This document shows, piece by piece, positions 17,505-25,185 of a stretch of DNA of 64,000 bases. Under the pieces are notes generated by a model, which had not been told where the DNA came from, did not search any database, and saw nothing but the letters and a program-made list of their open reading frames with translations. Source of the stretch: JACPUW01 sp049115495 (GTDB taxonomy: Bacteria; Bacteroidota; Bacteroidia; CAILMK01; JACPUW01); contig JAGDZV010000013.1 of NCBI GenBank assembly GCA_049115495.1, forward strand, positions 1 through 64,000, given 5' to 3'. The position numbers and the translations under genes were made by a program. Positions within the stretch are counted from its first letter, which is position 1. Each line of letters begins with the position of its first letter.

Positions 17505-18506
17505 CTACTTTTCTGTCACTTCTTCAATTTTCTTTTTAAGTTCTTCAATATTGGGAAGGTAAAGCTGATATTTAGATACCAACACGTTGGCATTGTCATG
17601 CAACATTGCATATTCCACCATTATCTCATCTTTTTCTTCAGCAAGTATTATCCCTATCGGTTGATTGTCACTTTCTAAGTTTATTTCTTTTTCATAATAA
17701 CCAAGGTAAAGTTTCATTTGACCTAAATTTTCATATTCCACTGAACCAAGTTTTAAATCAATTAAAACGTAACACTTTAGAACAATGTGATAGAATACTA
17801 AATCAACATAAAAATGTCGGTTATTCAAAGTAATGCGCTCTTGTCTACCAACAAATGCAAAGCCTTTACCAAGTTCAAGAAGAAAAGATTGCAAATTTTC
17901 TATTAAGGCTTTCTCTAAATGACTTTCTCTATGAAGTTGATTGCTTTTTATCCCTAAAAACTCAAATACATGTGGGTTTTTAATCAGGTCTTCGGGCTTA
18001 TTGGGTATCAAACCTTCTTTAGAAAGTTTAAGTACTTCATCTTTATTTTTTGATACTGCTATTCTATGGAAGAGTCCTGATTTCTTATTCCGCTTTAATT
18101 CACGTACCGACCAATTTTCGTATTCGCATTGTTTCTCATAAAAAGCCCTTGCATTGGCGTCATCTATTTTTAAAAGCTCAATAAAATGAGACCACGTTAA
18201 TTTGTGAGACAGTGTCTCACTATTTGGATAAGCGATATAAAATGCCCGCATGTAATTGAGATTACTTCTGCTAAAACCTCGACCCAAATTCATAGATAAA
18301 TCTCGAGAAAGATTTTTTAATAACTCACTTCCATACAGGGCCTTTTCATTACCTGTTTGCTCAAACTCTACAATGTAATTCCCAACACTCCAATAAGCTT
18401 TTACAATTTCATAATTTACTGTTGAAGCAACTCTTTTCTTTGAAGCTTCTAATAGATTAGAAATTGAATTTAGCAGTATCGAATATTGTGAATTGGTAGC
18501 GCTCAA
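17505..18506 (-). CDS. DUF1016/YhcG-family PD-(D/E)xK nuclease-like protein
   Basis: 333 residues. The N-terminal DUF1016 helical domain has the family pattern VNYEIVKAYWSVGNYIVE ... YGSELLKNLSRDLS ... GRGFSRSNLNYMRAFY. The C-terminal half has the nuclease motif: HFYVDLVFYH (catalytic Asp) and LIDLK (D-x-K), then the conserved LGQMKLYLGYYEKEI and PIGIILAEEKDE. Family members are putative nucleases scattered by horizontal transfer, often beside restriction or defence genes; their physiological role is unsettled. Here the gene sits singly in a biosynthetic cluster, 14 bp after the DAHP synthase gene and 38 bp before purK, with no restriction partner. Substrate and function are unknown. Confidence 0.88.
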   Translation of the reverse strand: MSATNSQYSILLNSISNLLEASKKRVASTVNYEIVKAYWSVGNYIVEFEQTGNEKALYGSELLKNLSRDLSMNLGRGFSRSNLNYMRAFYIAYPNSETLSHKLTWSHFIELLKIDDANARAFYEKQCEYENWSVRELKRNKKSGLFHRIAVSKNKDEVLKLSKEGLIPNKPEDLIKNPHVFEFLGIKSNQLHRESHLEKALIENLQSFLLELGKGFAFVGRQERITLNNRHFYVDLVFYHIVLKCYVLIDLKLGSVEYENLGQMKLYLGYYEKEINLESDNQPIGIILAEEKDEIMVEYAMLHDNANVLVSKYQLYLPNIEELKKKIEEVTEK

Positions 18507-18520
18507 AATAACTTATCAAG

Positions 18521-19522
18521 TTAAATCAATTTCCTATTCACAGCGACTGCAATTGGCTTTAAGCTCTCAAACATGGCTTTAAACTCATCGTGATTCAATT
18601 GTTGAGACGCATCTGATTTTGCAACTTCAGGGTTTGGATGCGTTTCAATAAGTAATCCATCTATATCCATTGCCAAACAAGCACGTGATAAGTCAGCCAC
18701 ACCATATCGGTAACCCATGGCATGGCTCGGGTCTAATATTATTGGCAAATTGGTGTGCTCTTTCAAGAATGCTACACCACAAAGGTCAAGAGTAAAGCGC
18801 GTTTTGTTCTCGAAAGTTCTGATTCCACGCTCGCAAAGCATTACCTGCTCATTACCACCACTAAGAATAAACTCTGCGGCTTGTACAAACTCTTGCAAGG
18901 TTGTACCGAAGCCACGTTTTAATAAAACAGGTTTTCTAGCAGCACCACAGGCTTTTAAAATGCTATGATCGTACATGGCTTTTGCACCAACTTGCACAAT
19001 ATCGGCATGCTCAATCACGTCATGTACGTGACTTGAATCCTTTACCTCAGTGATTATATTTAGACCATGCTCTTCGCGCATCTGCTTTAAAAGCATTAGC
19101 CCTTCAAAACCCATTCCTTGAAATGAATAAGGTGAAGTTCTAGGCTTGTAGCAACCTGCCCTAAGTGTTGTAATCTTTAAACTCTTCATCAGATTTGCAC
19201 TTTGGCTAATTTGTTCGAGACTTTCTACAGAACAAGGGCCGCCTATAACAATGCTATTTCTGGTATCGCCACCTATTTTGGTGCCATTAATATTCACTTC
19301 TCTGGTGCTATTCATATAGCTTTTAGAAGCCAGTTGAATATCAGAATCCATTGTGAAAGACTCTTCTACAAAGTTTTGAAGTGAATCAGGCAGTTCTTTC
19401 ATTTTTGAAGTGGTTACCAATACTTCAACACCATTTGCATTTGTAAAATGCATGGCTTCGTGGGCTTCAGCCAATTGGGCAGCCTCTTTATTATCTATTT
19501 TACCTTTTAGGTGTAAAATCAT
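18521..19522 (-). CDS. aroF: 3-deoxy-7-phosphoheptulonate (DAHP) synthase, AroA-I-beta/KdsA-like type
   Basis: 333 residues. It condenses phosphoenolpyruvate and erythrose 4-phosphate, the first step of the shikimate pathway. The first ~65 residues form the ferredoxin-like regulatory domain of the I-beta subclass. The TIM barrel shows GGPCSVES, RAGCYKPRTSPYSFQG, the Lys/Arg segment VLLKRGFG, CERGIRTFE, metal-binding DPSHAMGYR and LLIETHPNP. In related enzymes the N-terminal domain binds an aromatic amino acid for feedback control. The start overlaps the stop of the upstream epimerase/CBS gene by 4 bp (ATGA), so the two are translationally coupled. KDO8P synthase was considered; the N-terminal domain and KPRTSPYSFQG favour DAHP synthase. 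Confidence 0.93.
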   Translation of the reverse strand: MILHLKGKIDNKEAAQLAEAHEAMHFTNANGVEVLVTTSKMKELPDSLQNFVEESFTMDSDIQLASKSYMNSTREVNINGTKIGGDTRNSIVIGGPCSVESLEQISQSANLMKSLKITTLRAGCYKPRTSPYSFQGMGFEGLMLLKQMREEHGLNIITEVKDSSHVHDVIEHADIVQVGAKAMYDHSILKACGAARKPVLLKRGFGTTLQEFVQAAEFILSGGNEQVMLCERGIRTFENKTRFTLDLCGVAFLKEHTNLPIILDPSHAMGYRYGVADLSRACLAMDIDGLLIETHPNPEVAKSDASQQLNHDEFKAMFESLKPIAVAVNRKLI

Positions 19523-20523
19523 AGTTCACCTTTAATTAGAAAATGTAAGTTTATTGATCCTATTAATTTCTTATCATCAACCACCGGAATGTAACTAACA
19601 AAGTTGCCAGAACCTTTTATACTAGCTAGCATATCTTTTATTGTGGTATTTAAATTTATACTTTTTGGACTCGTATTTATAATGTCATCAACTTTTAGGG
19701 CTCCTATCTCTTGGACATTTTTTAGTAATCCCCTTCTTATATCAGCATTGGTAGAGATCCCAACCAAATTCTCATTAGCATCTTCAATTAATGCATATCC
19801 AAGTCTATACGCCTCATTTTTGGCTAAAAGATTTTCTAGAGAACAATCTTCTGTTTTAATAATTGGAAGATGGGCTCTAGAAGTCATCATATCTTCAACT
19901 GTAAAATGAGAGTCGGTATTCTCATATTTCAATTGATTAAGACTTACCGCTTGTTTATCACTTTTAGCCAAATAACTACCAACTACAGCTGTTTGTACCC
20001 CGTATGATCTTAAAACGAAACTTACTTCGGCATTTACACCGCCATCTACCGTAATTGATTTATTAGGAAAATGTCTTAAGAATGATCTTATCTTTCTAAA
20101 GTTCTTGGCATCAAACTGCCCGCCACTTTTGCCAGGTGTGGTGGCCATAATTAGTATGAAATCACATTGGCCAGCAAAGTTTTCAAAAACTGAAATGGGC
20201 GTTTCTGTTTTTATGGCTAGCCCCCATTTAACACCTTCAATTCTCGGAAACGCAAATGCCTTTGGGAGTTCTTCAAATTGAAGACTTACAAAATCAGGCT
20301 TATGTGTTTCAATTAGGCTAAAGTATTGTTCAGGTGTTTTGGTAATTAGATGAAGATCAATAGGCTTTTTGCTGACTTTTTTAATTTCAGCAATTTCATC
20401 AAACACTTTTGGTTCGTTATTACAATCAATATGAAAGTAATCTACCCCGATTTGCTCAAGGCTATGAACTATTTCATCTATTTCGTCGGCCGCATGTGCG
20501 TAAACCGATGCAGAAATTTTCAA
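19519..20523 (-). CDS. Ribulose-phosphate 3-epimerase-like TIM barrel fused to a CBS-domain pair
   Basis: 334 residues in two parts. Residues ~1-200 resemble ribulose-5-phosphate 3-epimerase: ISASVY start, YFHID (metal-binding His and catalytic Asp), PIDLHLI (second His), PGKSGGQF (equivalent of PGFGGQ) and ITVDGGVN (second catalytic Asp). All four metal/catalytic positions are therefore kept, although the sequence is diverged. Residues ~208-334 form two CBS motifs (VEDMMTSRAHLPIIK; VDDIINTSPKSINL ... YIPVVDDKKLIGSI), a module that normally binds adenosine nucleotides. The downstream DAHP synthase gene overlaps by 4 bp. A housekeeping Rpe has no CBS part. I infer a nucleotide-regulated epimerase or sensor tied to supply of erythrose 4-phosphate; the activity is unproven. 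Confidence 0.8.
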   Translation of the reverse strand: MKISASVYAHAADEIDEIVHSLEQIGVDYFHIDCNNEPKVFDEIAEIKKVSKKPIDLHLITKTPEQYFSLIETHKPDFVSLQFEELPKAFAFPRIEGVKWGLAIKTETPISVFENFAGQCDFILIMATTPGKSGGQFDAKNFRKIRSFLRHFPNKSITVDGGVNAEVSFVLRSYGVQTAVVGSYLAKSDKQAVSLNQLKYENTDSHFTVEDMMTSRAHLPIIKTEDCSLENLLAKNEAYRLGYALIEDANENLVGISTNADIRRGLLKNVQEIGALKVDDIINTSPKSINLNTTIKDMLASIKGSGNFVSYIPVVDDKKLIGSINLHFLIKGEL

Positions 20524-20583
20524 TTGCTAAAATTTGGCGCGAAGGTAACTATCAGTTGCTAGTCTTTTACCATTAGCCATAAG

Positions 20584-21282
20584 CTAGTCTTCTCGCTTTT
20601 CGAATAGATAAGAGACCCCAAGTCTTAAATTTATCTCATTTACACTACCCGTATCTTGAAAAATAATGTTTTTCGCATTTAAAAACAGGACTACATCAGC
20701 ATTTAAATTAGCTTGAATTTTGGGCGAAATATTCAAGTTTAGCCCCACTGAAGTGTATAGACCGGTAGCCATATTGTTGAAATTATCAGCTGGAGCTCTA
20801 TTCACCTTAACTATATCGGTTTCTCTATCTGTTAAGGTTCTATAGACACCCGAAAAGATACCGCTCATTTTAAACCCAGTATAAAAGCCAAGCCCATAAA
20901 TAAACTCTAGATCTTCTCCTTTATGCCACATTGGCGCCAAATAAATCCCAAGATATTGATGATCCAACTTTCCGTCAATTTGATTTTCGAGCCCCTGAAC
21001 TTCAATGTACCTATGGAACACGTACATGCTACCGCGGTTATAAGTCATTCTCCCAGTTAGGCGAATTTTCTGCGTTAAATCGCTTGTAAAGCTTATTGCA
21101 AAATCTTGCCCCTTTGTTGAATCGACGCTCGAGCTTTGCTCAAATCCGAATTTTTCGGGTGGATTTACTGTAGTGAAAGAATAACCACCGCTAAAGCCTG
21201 CCCAAATTTGAGCAAAAGCACCAAGTGGCAAAAGCAGCATTAAAAGAAAAAGCCGTGGCATAACAAATCGTTTAAAGCTCAA
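20584..21282 (-). CDS. Outer-membrane beta-barrel protein (PorT-like)
   Basis: 232 residues. The signal peptide ends at LLLPLGAFAQ, with the mature part starting IWAGFSGGYSFTTV. The rest alternates polar and hydrophobic residues in strand-length pieces such as IRLTGRMTYNRG, LGIYLAPMWH and NEINLRLGVSYLFE, with the final strand at the C-terminus, as in small eight-stranded outer-membrane barrels of Bacteroidota. Function is unknown. Two starts are possible: ATG 21282 or ATG 21261 (MPRLFLLMLLLPLGAFAQ); the second gives a more typical signal peptide. Transcribed divergently from the L,D-transpeptidase gene. Confidence 0.75.
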   Translation of the reverse strand: MSFKRFVMPRLFLLMLLLPLGAFAQIWAGFSGGYSFTTVNPPEKFGFEQSSSVDSTKGQDFAISFTSDLTQKIRLTGRMTYNRGSMYVFHRYIEVQGLENQIDGKLDHQYLGIYLAPMWHKGEDLEFIYGLGFYTGFKMSGIFSGVYRTLTDRETDIVKVNRAPADNFNNMATGLYTSVGLNLNISPKIQANLNADVVLFLNAKNIIFQDTGSVNEINLRLGVSYLFEKRED

Positions 21283-21318
21283 TGATACTTCAGAATTAGT
21301 AATATCGTTTAACCCTTT

Positions 21319-22050
21319 ATGAAAACATTCATTTATAGCGCCTTTGCTATCGTTTTATTTGGTTTTGCATTTAAAAGCACAGGCTTTAAAAAAGATCAAC
21401 TCAGGTACCCCAGAGTAAGAACTGCTTTTGCTGAGAAAGAAAAAGGTGTGCTACAAATGCTTTCAGATAAAGGCATACAAACTCAAAGCTTAAAGTTGGC
21501 CATAATGGCTTATAAAGAAGAAAGAATAGTAGAAGTTTGGGGAACTTGCACTGATAAATATGAGCTGCTTACTACTTATAAGTTTTGTAGCAACAGTGGT
21601 ACGCTAGGCCCAAAACGCAAACAAGGTGATTTGCAAATACCTGAAGGCATTTATAAAGTTGATCGATTTAATCCCGCGAGTAATTTCTATTTATCCCTTG
21701 GCATTAACTACCCCAATACGAGCGACAGAAAGAGAGCCAATGGCAATGCTGGTGGCGATATTTTTATTCATGGCGATTGCGTTACGATTGGCTGTATTCC
21801 TATTACCGATGACAAAGTCAAGGAGCTTTACACTCTATGCGTTTTGGCAAAAGATGCGGGCAATGAAATTGATGTACACTTCTATCCTTTTAAATTGACT
21901 GATGTGAATATGACAAGACACTCTGGAAATACCCATTATAGCTTTTGGAAAGAGTTACAACCTTTTTATAAGCATTTTAATAAAAAGAAAACTTTGGCTA
22001 ATTATAGAATTGCTGGGGATGGGAAGTATTTGATTGTTGGTGTCGATTGA
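21319..22050 (+). CDS. L,D-transpeptidase (YafK/ErfK-type murein catalytic domain)
   Basis: 243 residues with an N-terminal hydrophobic segment (TFIYSAFAIVLFGFAF), so probably exported or membrane-anchored. The catalytic domain has PEGIYKVDRFNPAS and the active-site segment IFIHGDCVTIGCIPI, in which the conserved His and Cys match the YafK/DpaA subgroup (IHG...GCI). These enzymes form or cleave 3-3 crosslinks in peptidoglycan or detach bound lipoproteins. Divergent from the barrel-protein gene with about 36 bp between, so promoters must overlap. No partner gene nearby defines the reaction. Confidence 0.85.
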   Translation: MKTFIYSAFAIVLFGFAFKSTGFKKDQLRYPRVRTAFAEKEKGVLQMLSDKGIQTQSLKLAIMAYKEERIVEVWGTCTDKYELLTTYKFCSNSGTLGPKRKQGDLQIPEGIYKVDRFNPASNFYLSLGINYPNTSDRKRANGNAGGDIFIHGDCVTIGCIPITDDKVKELYTLCVLAKDAGNEIDVHFYPFKLTDVNMTRHSGNTHYSFWKELQPFYKHFNKKKTLANYRIAGDGKYLIVGVD

Positions 22051-22089
22051 TTAGAAATCAATCGTTTCTGATGTCCTTTTTTTGGCTGA

Positions 22090-22195
22090 AGCCCGTTTTC
22101 CTTTCCATAATAACTTATCGGGGTTGAAACCCCGAGCAATTGAATTGTTAATTGGTCTTGGATTGCCCACGGTTAAAACACGAGGGCTATGTTTT
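22090..22195. repeat. Pair of REP-like palindromes
   Basis: CGGGGTTGAAACCCCG (22119-22134) is a perfect 7-bp stem with a 2-nt centre. About 35 bp on, CCCACGGTTAAAACACGAGGG is a degenerate palindrome sharing CCCACGGTT with the element at 16235-16254. A 105-codon minus-strand frame covering the region (22051-22368) is rejected as an artefact of this repeat. Confidence 0.5.
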
Positions 22196-22394
22196 ATACT
22201 TCCTTCATTCACCAAACCTAAAGTTCGTGTTATCGTAGCAATAAGAACCCCTTGGGAATTTATTGCGAAATATAGGCTGAAATTGACAAAAATCCCCTTT
22301 TCAAAATCAAATGCAACTCCCAAGAGGTCTGCAATTAGAAAACTGTCTATATCGATTTTGTAAAACAACCAATCATAAAAATCATAAAATCAAA

Positions 22395-22418
22395 CAAATC
22401 AAGGTCAAAGACTATTTA
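22395..22418. repeat. 24-bp direct repeat, left copy
   Basis: CAAATCAAGGTCAAAGAC followed by TATTTA recurs with one mismatch at 23858-23881. The copies bracket the frameshifted T9SS client gene and each covers the stop codon of the gene to its right (22416 gene, and MFS gene). Confidence 0.7.
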
Positions 22419-23670
22419 TTGAATCACAATCTTTTGCGCAAGTACTCTCTCTCCATTTTGAATTCCTTGAATTAGATAAACTCCACTAGGCAAAGTGTGG
22501 GATAAAACTTCATTCTTGGTTAAGCTTTTTGATAACAACACCCTTCCATTAAGATCATAAATGTTTACTTCCATTTGCTTCTGCCATTCACCAATAAACA
22601 ATATTTGATTTTTATCGCTTGGGTAGGCTTGCAGTTTATTATCACTTATTGAAATTTCATCAATTTGAAGCTTTGAGCCCCAATTGCTTGTTTTGTATAG
22701 AGAATATGGACCACTGACAAAGAAAATCCTTTTATTAATTACATGTAAATTATAAACATCGCTTTTAAATTCATGAACAAATCGCCAAATACTGTCATGC
22801 TTTTCTTTTTTGTACAACCTGTCATTATAATCCAAAGCCAGACCCTCATTTTTTGAAAACATATGCAATTCTTTCAAGTCTGTTATACCTTCAGCTCTTA
22901 TTTCGGTAATATTGTCAAATTCACCATTTATTTTACTACACCAATAAATGTTATGGTCGAACGGAGAAAACGCATATGACAATTTTGCCGATAAGTGTTT
23001 GATATAAGTGCAGCTTGTTAGAGAAGTATTGATTAATTCAATCGTTTTACCACCATCAAAACTTCTCTCCATCAGTGTTGAATCCGTCCACTGATTACAG
23101 AAATAAAACAATAATGTGTCACCTCTTACATATGAATTACGATATGACAAATTTTCCGTACGAAGAGCATATTTGTATCTAGAAAATAATTTTGAAGTAT
23201 CCAATAATTTACCAGCTCTATCAAGAATGTAGGTCTTCTCTATATTTTCAAGGCTTCGATAAAAAAGTCTGTTCTTAGTTAATACAACCCCGTAAATTGA
23301 ATCATTCCCAACCGTTACCAAATTAAAGGTTTTACCTGTATCTGTACTTAAATATAGCCCTCGATCGGCATTTTTTTTATAATAAACACTATCAATTGAC
23401 TGAAACACCATGTATTGAAAGCGCCTTGTATCTTGGATAAAGGAAGGGTTTTTAATTTCCTCTCCACTATTTATTGAAAAGTAATGCGGTCCAATATTAT
23501 TTTCAAAACTATTAGGTCCAAAAAGCCAAAAGGAGTTTGAGTCTAAAATAGTTTTAAAAGTTGAATTTTCATTAAAAAAAGGGCTTTCTGTCAAATTCTC
23601 AAAACCAGTTTGTGCCTTTAGCAAACAGGTCGAAAGTAAAAAAAAAAGAAATCAGTCTAAGTTTTCCCAT
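22416..23670 (-). pseudogene. T9SS type A client protein with a frameshift in the signal-peptide coding sequence
   Basis: The long frame (22416-23624, 402 residues from a TTG) ends with a T9SS type A sorting domain: a NIYDLNGRVLLSKSL strand, then LPSGVYLIQG and QKIVIQ at the C-terminus. The middle (STDTGKTFNLVTV, SFDGGKTIELI) resembles sialidase/BNR-type propeller strands. No proper start exists in that frame. An ATG at 23670 in another frame encodes MGKLRLISF, and the long frame just upstream of its TTG reads LLSTCLLKAQ; joined across the T10 tract (A10 on plus, 23638-23647) they form a textbook signal peptide. Nine T instead of ten would restore one open frame of 418 codons including the stop. 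The cause could be real inactivation, slippage-based on/off switching or a sequencing error. It is bracketed by 24-bp direct repeats. Confidence 0.75.
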
Positions 23671-23857
23671 AACTCGAATGTAACGAATACTTAAAAAAGG
23701 AAAAATAAAAATCTATACGTGGCCCAAAATCAGGAATAAATGGGAAAGCAAAGATTTCATATTTTTATCCAAGTCTGAAATCTACACATGTAGTCCGTAT
23801 CTATAACTCCTGTAGTCTCCAAGCCGAATTTGAATTCAAAGCAATCACATAATCAGT

Positions 23858-23881
23858 CAAATCAAGATCAAAGACTATTTA
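23858..23881. repeat. 24-bp direct repeat, right copy
   Basis: Copy of the repeat at 22395-22418 with a single G/A difference. It contains the TAG stop of the MFS transporter gene. The 1,463-bp period equals repeat plus the inserted or duplicated gene. Confidence 0.7.
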
Positions 23882-25065
23882 GCAAACTTGGGAGAGCGTT
23901 TTCCAAAAACTAATAAATAAAAAAATGCCACTAAACTTAATGCAGCTGAAACAAAAAAGGGTTCTCCGATTCTATCAAAATTATCGGCAAATAAATACCC
24001 TGCCAAAAGTGCGCCAGAGCCAATGCTAATCTCTAAACCAATATAAACCGTACCCATGCCTCGGCCTTTGTGTTCTTCGCTGCTCAAATCTATTGCCCAA
24101 GCGTAAATGGTAGGTGAGTTTATTCCCAAGGCAAAACCGTAAACTGCCGCTCCTGCCAAAAATAGAAATCTGGTTTCGGCAAAGCCAATCATTACTAAAG
24201 CAACGACAAGTAGAATTGTAGAAACATACAACACAGGAACTCTTCCTACCCTATCGCTTACTGTTCCAGCTGACAACCTACTAAACAATGAACTAATAGT
24301 AAACATGGTAAAGAAAGTTCCTTTATTCTCCATGCCAATATGTGTTGCCAAATCAGGAATTACGGTAAGCACCACTCCAAAAGAAAACGCCGTAAGCAGT
24401 AAAGTAATAAATGGCTGAATTACCCTAGGTTCGTACACATCTTTCCAAGTAATTTTGAGTAGCGAAAACTTCATTTTTTGCTTGTTTGTAAGTGTTTCTG
24501 GCAAACCATAAATTACCAAAACCGAAAGCAAAGCCACCAATGAACTTAGCCAAAACAACCACGTATAACTACCATTAAGCCAAATCATTAATTGCGAACC
24601 AAGGGCTGGACCAATAGCCATTCCAAGGCTATTGAAAAAACCCAAATAGCCCATTGCCGCACCACGCTTATTCAGAGAAACAATATCAGCCACATAGGCA
24701 GCATTGCCTGTAGGTGTAAAACCCGTTGACATGCCATGAAAAAAGCGAAGTATAAAAAAGCCCCAAACCACTGAAACCAAAGGATAGATAAAACCGAGAA
24801 TAACGCAAACAACAACTCCAAACATCATTACCGGTACACGGCCAATTGTATCACTAAGTCTGCCTGAAAATGGTCTAGAAGCCATGGCCACCAAAGTAAA
24901 AAGGGCAATGATGTAACCCTTATGTTCAGCTTTACCGCCTATATCCATAAAGTATTGCGGAAGCTCGGGAATTACCATATTAAAGCTGGCAAAAAACAAA
25001 AGGGAGCTAAAGCACATTCGCCAAAAGGCAGCAGTATAATTTTTTGTAAAGGCGGGTGCTTTCAT
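23875..25065 (-). CDS. Major facilitator superfamily transporter
   Basis: 396 residues from ATG 25065 with about twelve hydrophobic segments. The MFS signature between TM2 and TM3 is GRLSDTIGRVPVMMFG, echoed in the second half as AGTVSDRVGRVPVLYV, showing the two six-helix halves. Other segments are LRFFHGMSTGFTPTGNAAYVADI and GLPETLTNKQK. This looks like the drug/sugar-efflux branch of MFS, but the substrate cannot be read from sequence. A frame extension to 25089 would add MLCLFLCP; the start at MKAPAFTKNY is preferred because family proteins begin just before the first helix. Divergent from kbl. Confidence 0.9.
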   Translation of the reverse strand: MKAPAFTKNYTAAFWRMCFSSLLFFASFNMVIPELPQYFMDIGGKAEHKGYIIALFTLVAMASRPFSGRLSDTIGRVPVMMFGVVVCVILGFIYPLVSVVWGFFILRFFHGMSTGFTPTGNAAYVADIVSLNKRGAAMGYLGFFNSLGMAIGPALGSQLMIWLNGSYTWLFWLSSLVALLSVLVIYGLPETLTNKQKMKFSLLKITWKDVYEPRVIQPFITLLLTAFSFGVVLTVIPDLATHIGMENKGTFFTMFTISSLFSRLSAGTVSDRVGRVPVLYVSTILLVVALVMIGFAETRFLFLAGAAVYGFALGINSPTIYAWAIDLSSEEHKGRGMGTVYIGLEISIGSGALLAGYLFADNFDRIGEPFFVSAALSLVAFFYLLVFGKRSPKFAK

Positions 25066-25145
25066 TGGGCAAAGGAATAAACAAAGCACTTACAACCACT
25101 ATACGTATATTAAGTTTTGTCAATTAATACTAAGGCTAAACACAA

Positions 25146-25153
25146 TACATTTG
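25146..25153 (+). promoter_or_regulatory. Candidate -7 promoter element for kbl
   Basis: TACATTTG matches the Bacteroidota -7 consensus TAnnTTTG, 32 bp before the ATG. A TTTG upstream is 26 bp away rather than about 19, so the -33 box is weak. Confidence 0.4.
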
Positions 25154-25185
25154 CCATCGTTTTTTGAAACTCTTAAACAAAACCT

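Noticed and set aside
22051..22368. 105-codon minus-strand open frame
   Set aside because: It covers the REP-like palindromes, and its middle encodes only the repeat-derived RGFNPDKLLW stretch; likely a repeat artefact.
23875..25089. MFS start at 25089 adding MLCLFLCP
   Set aside because: Unlike family N-termini; ATG 25065 places the start just before the first helix.
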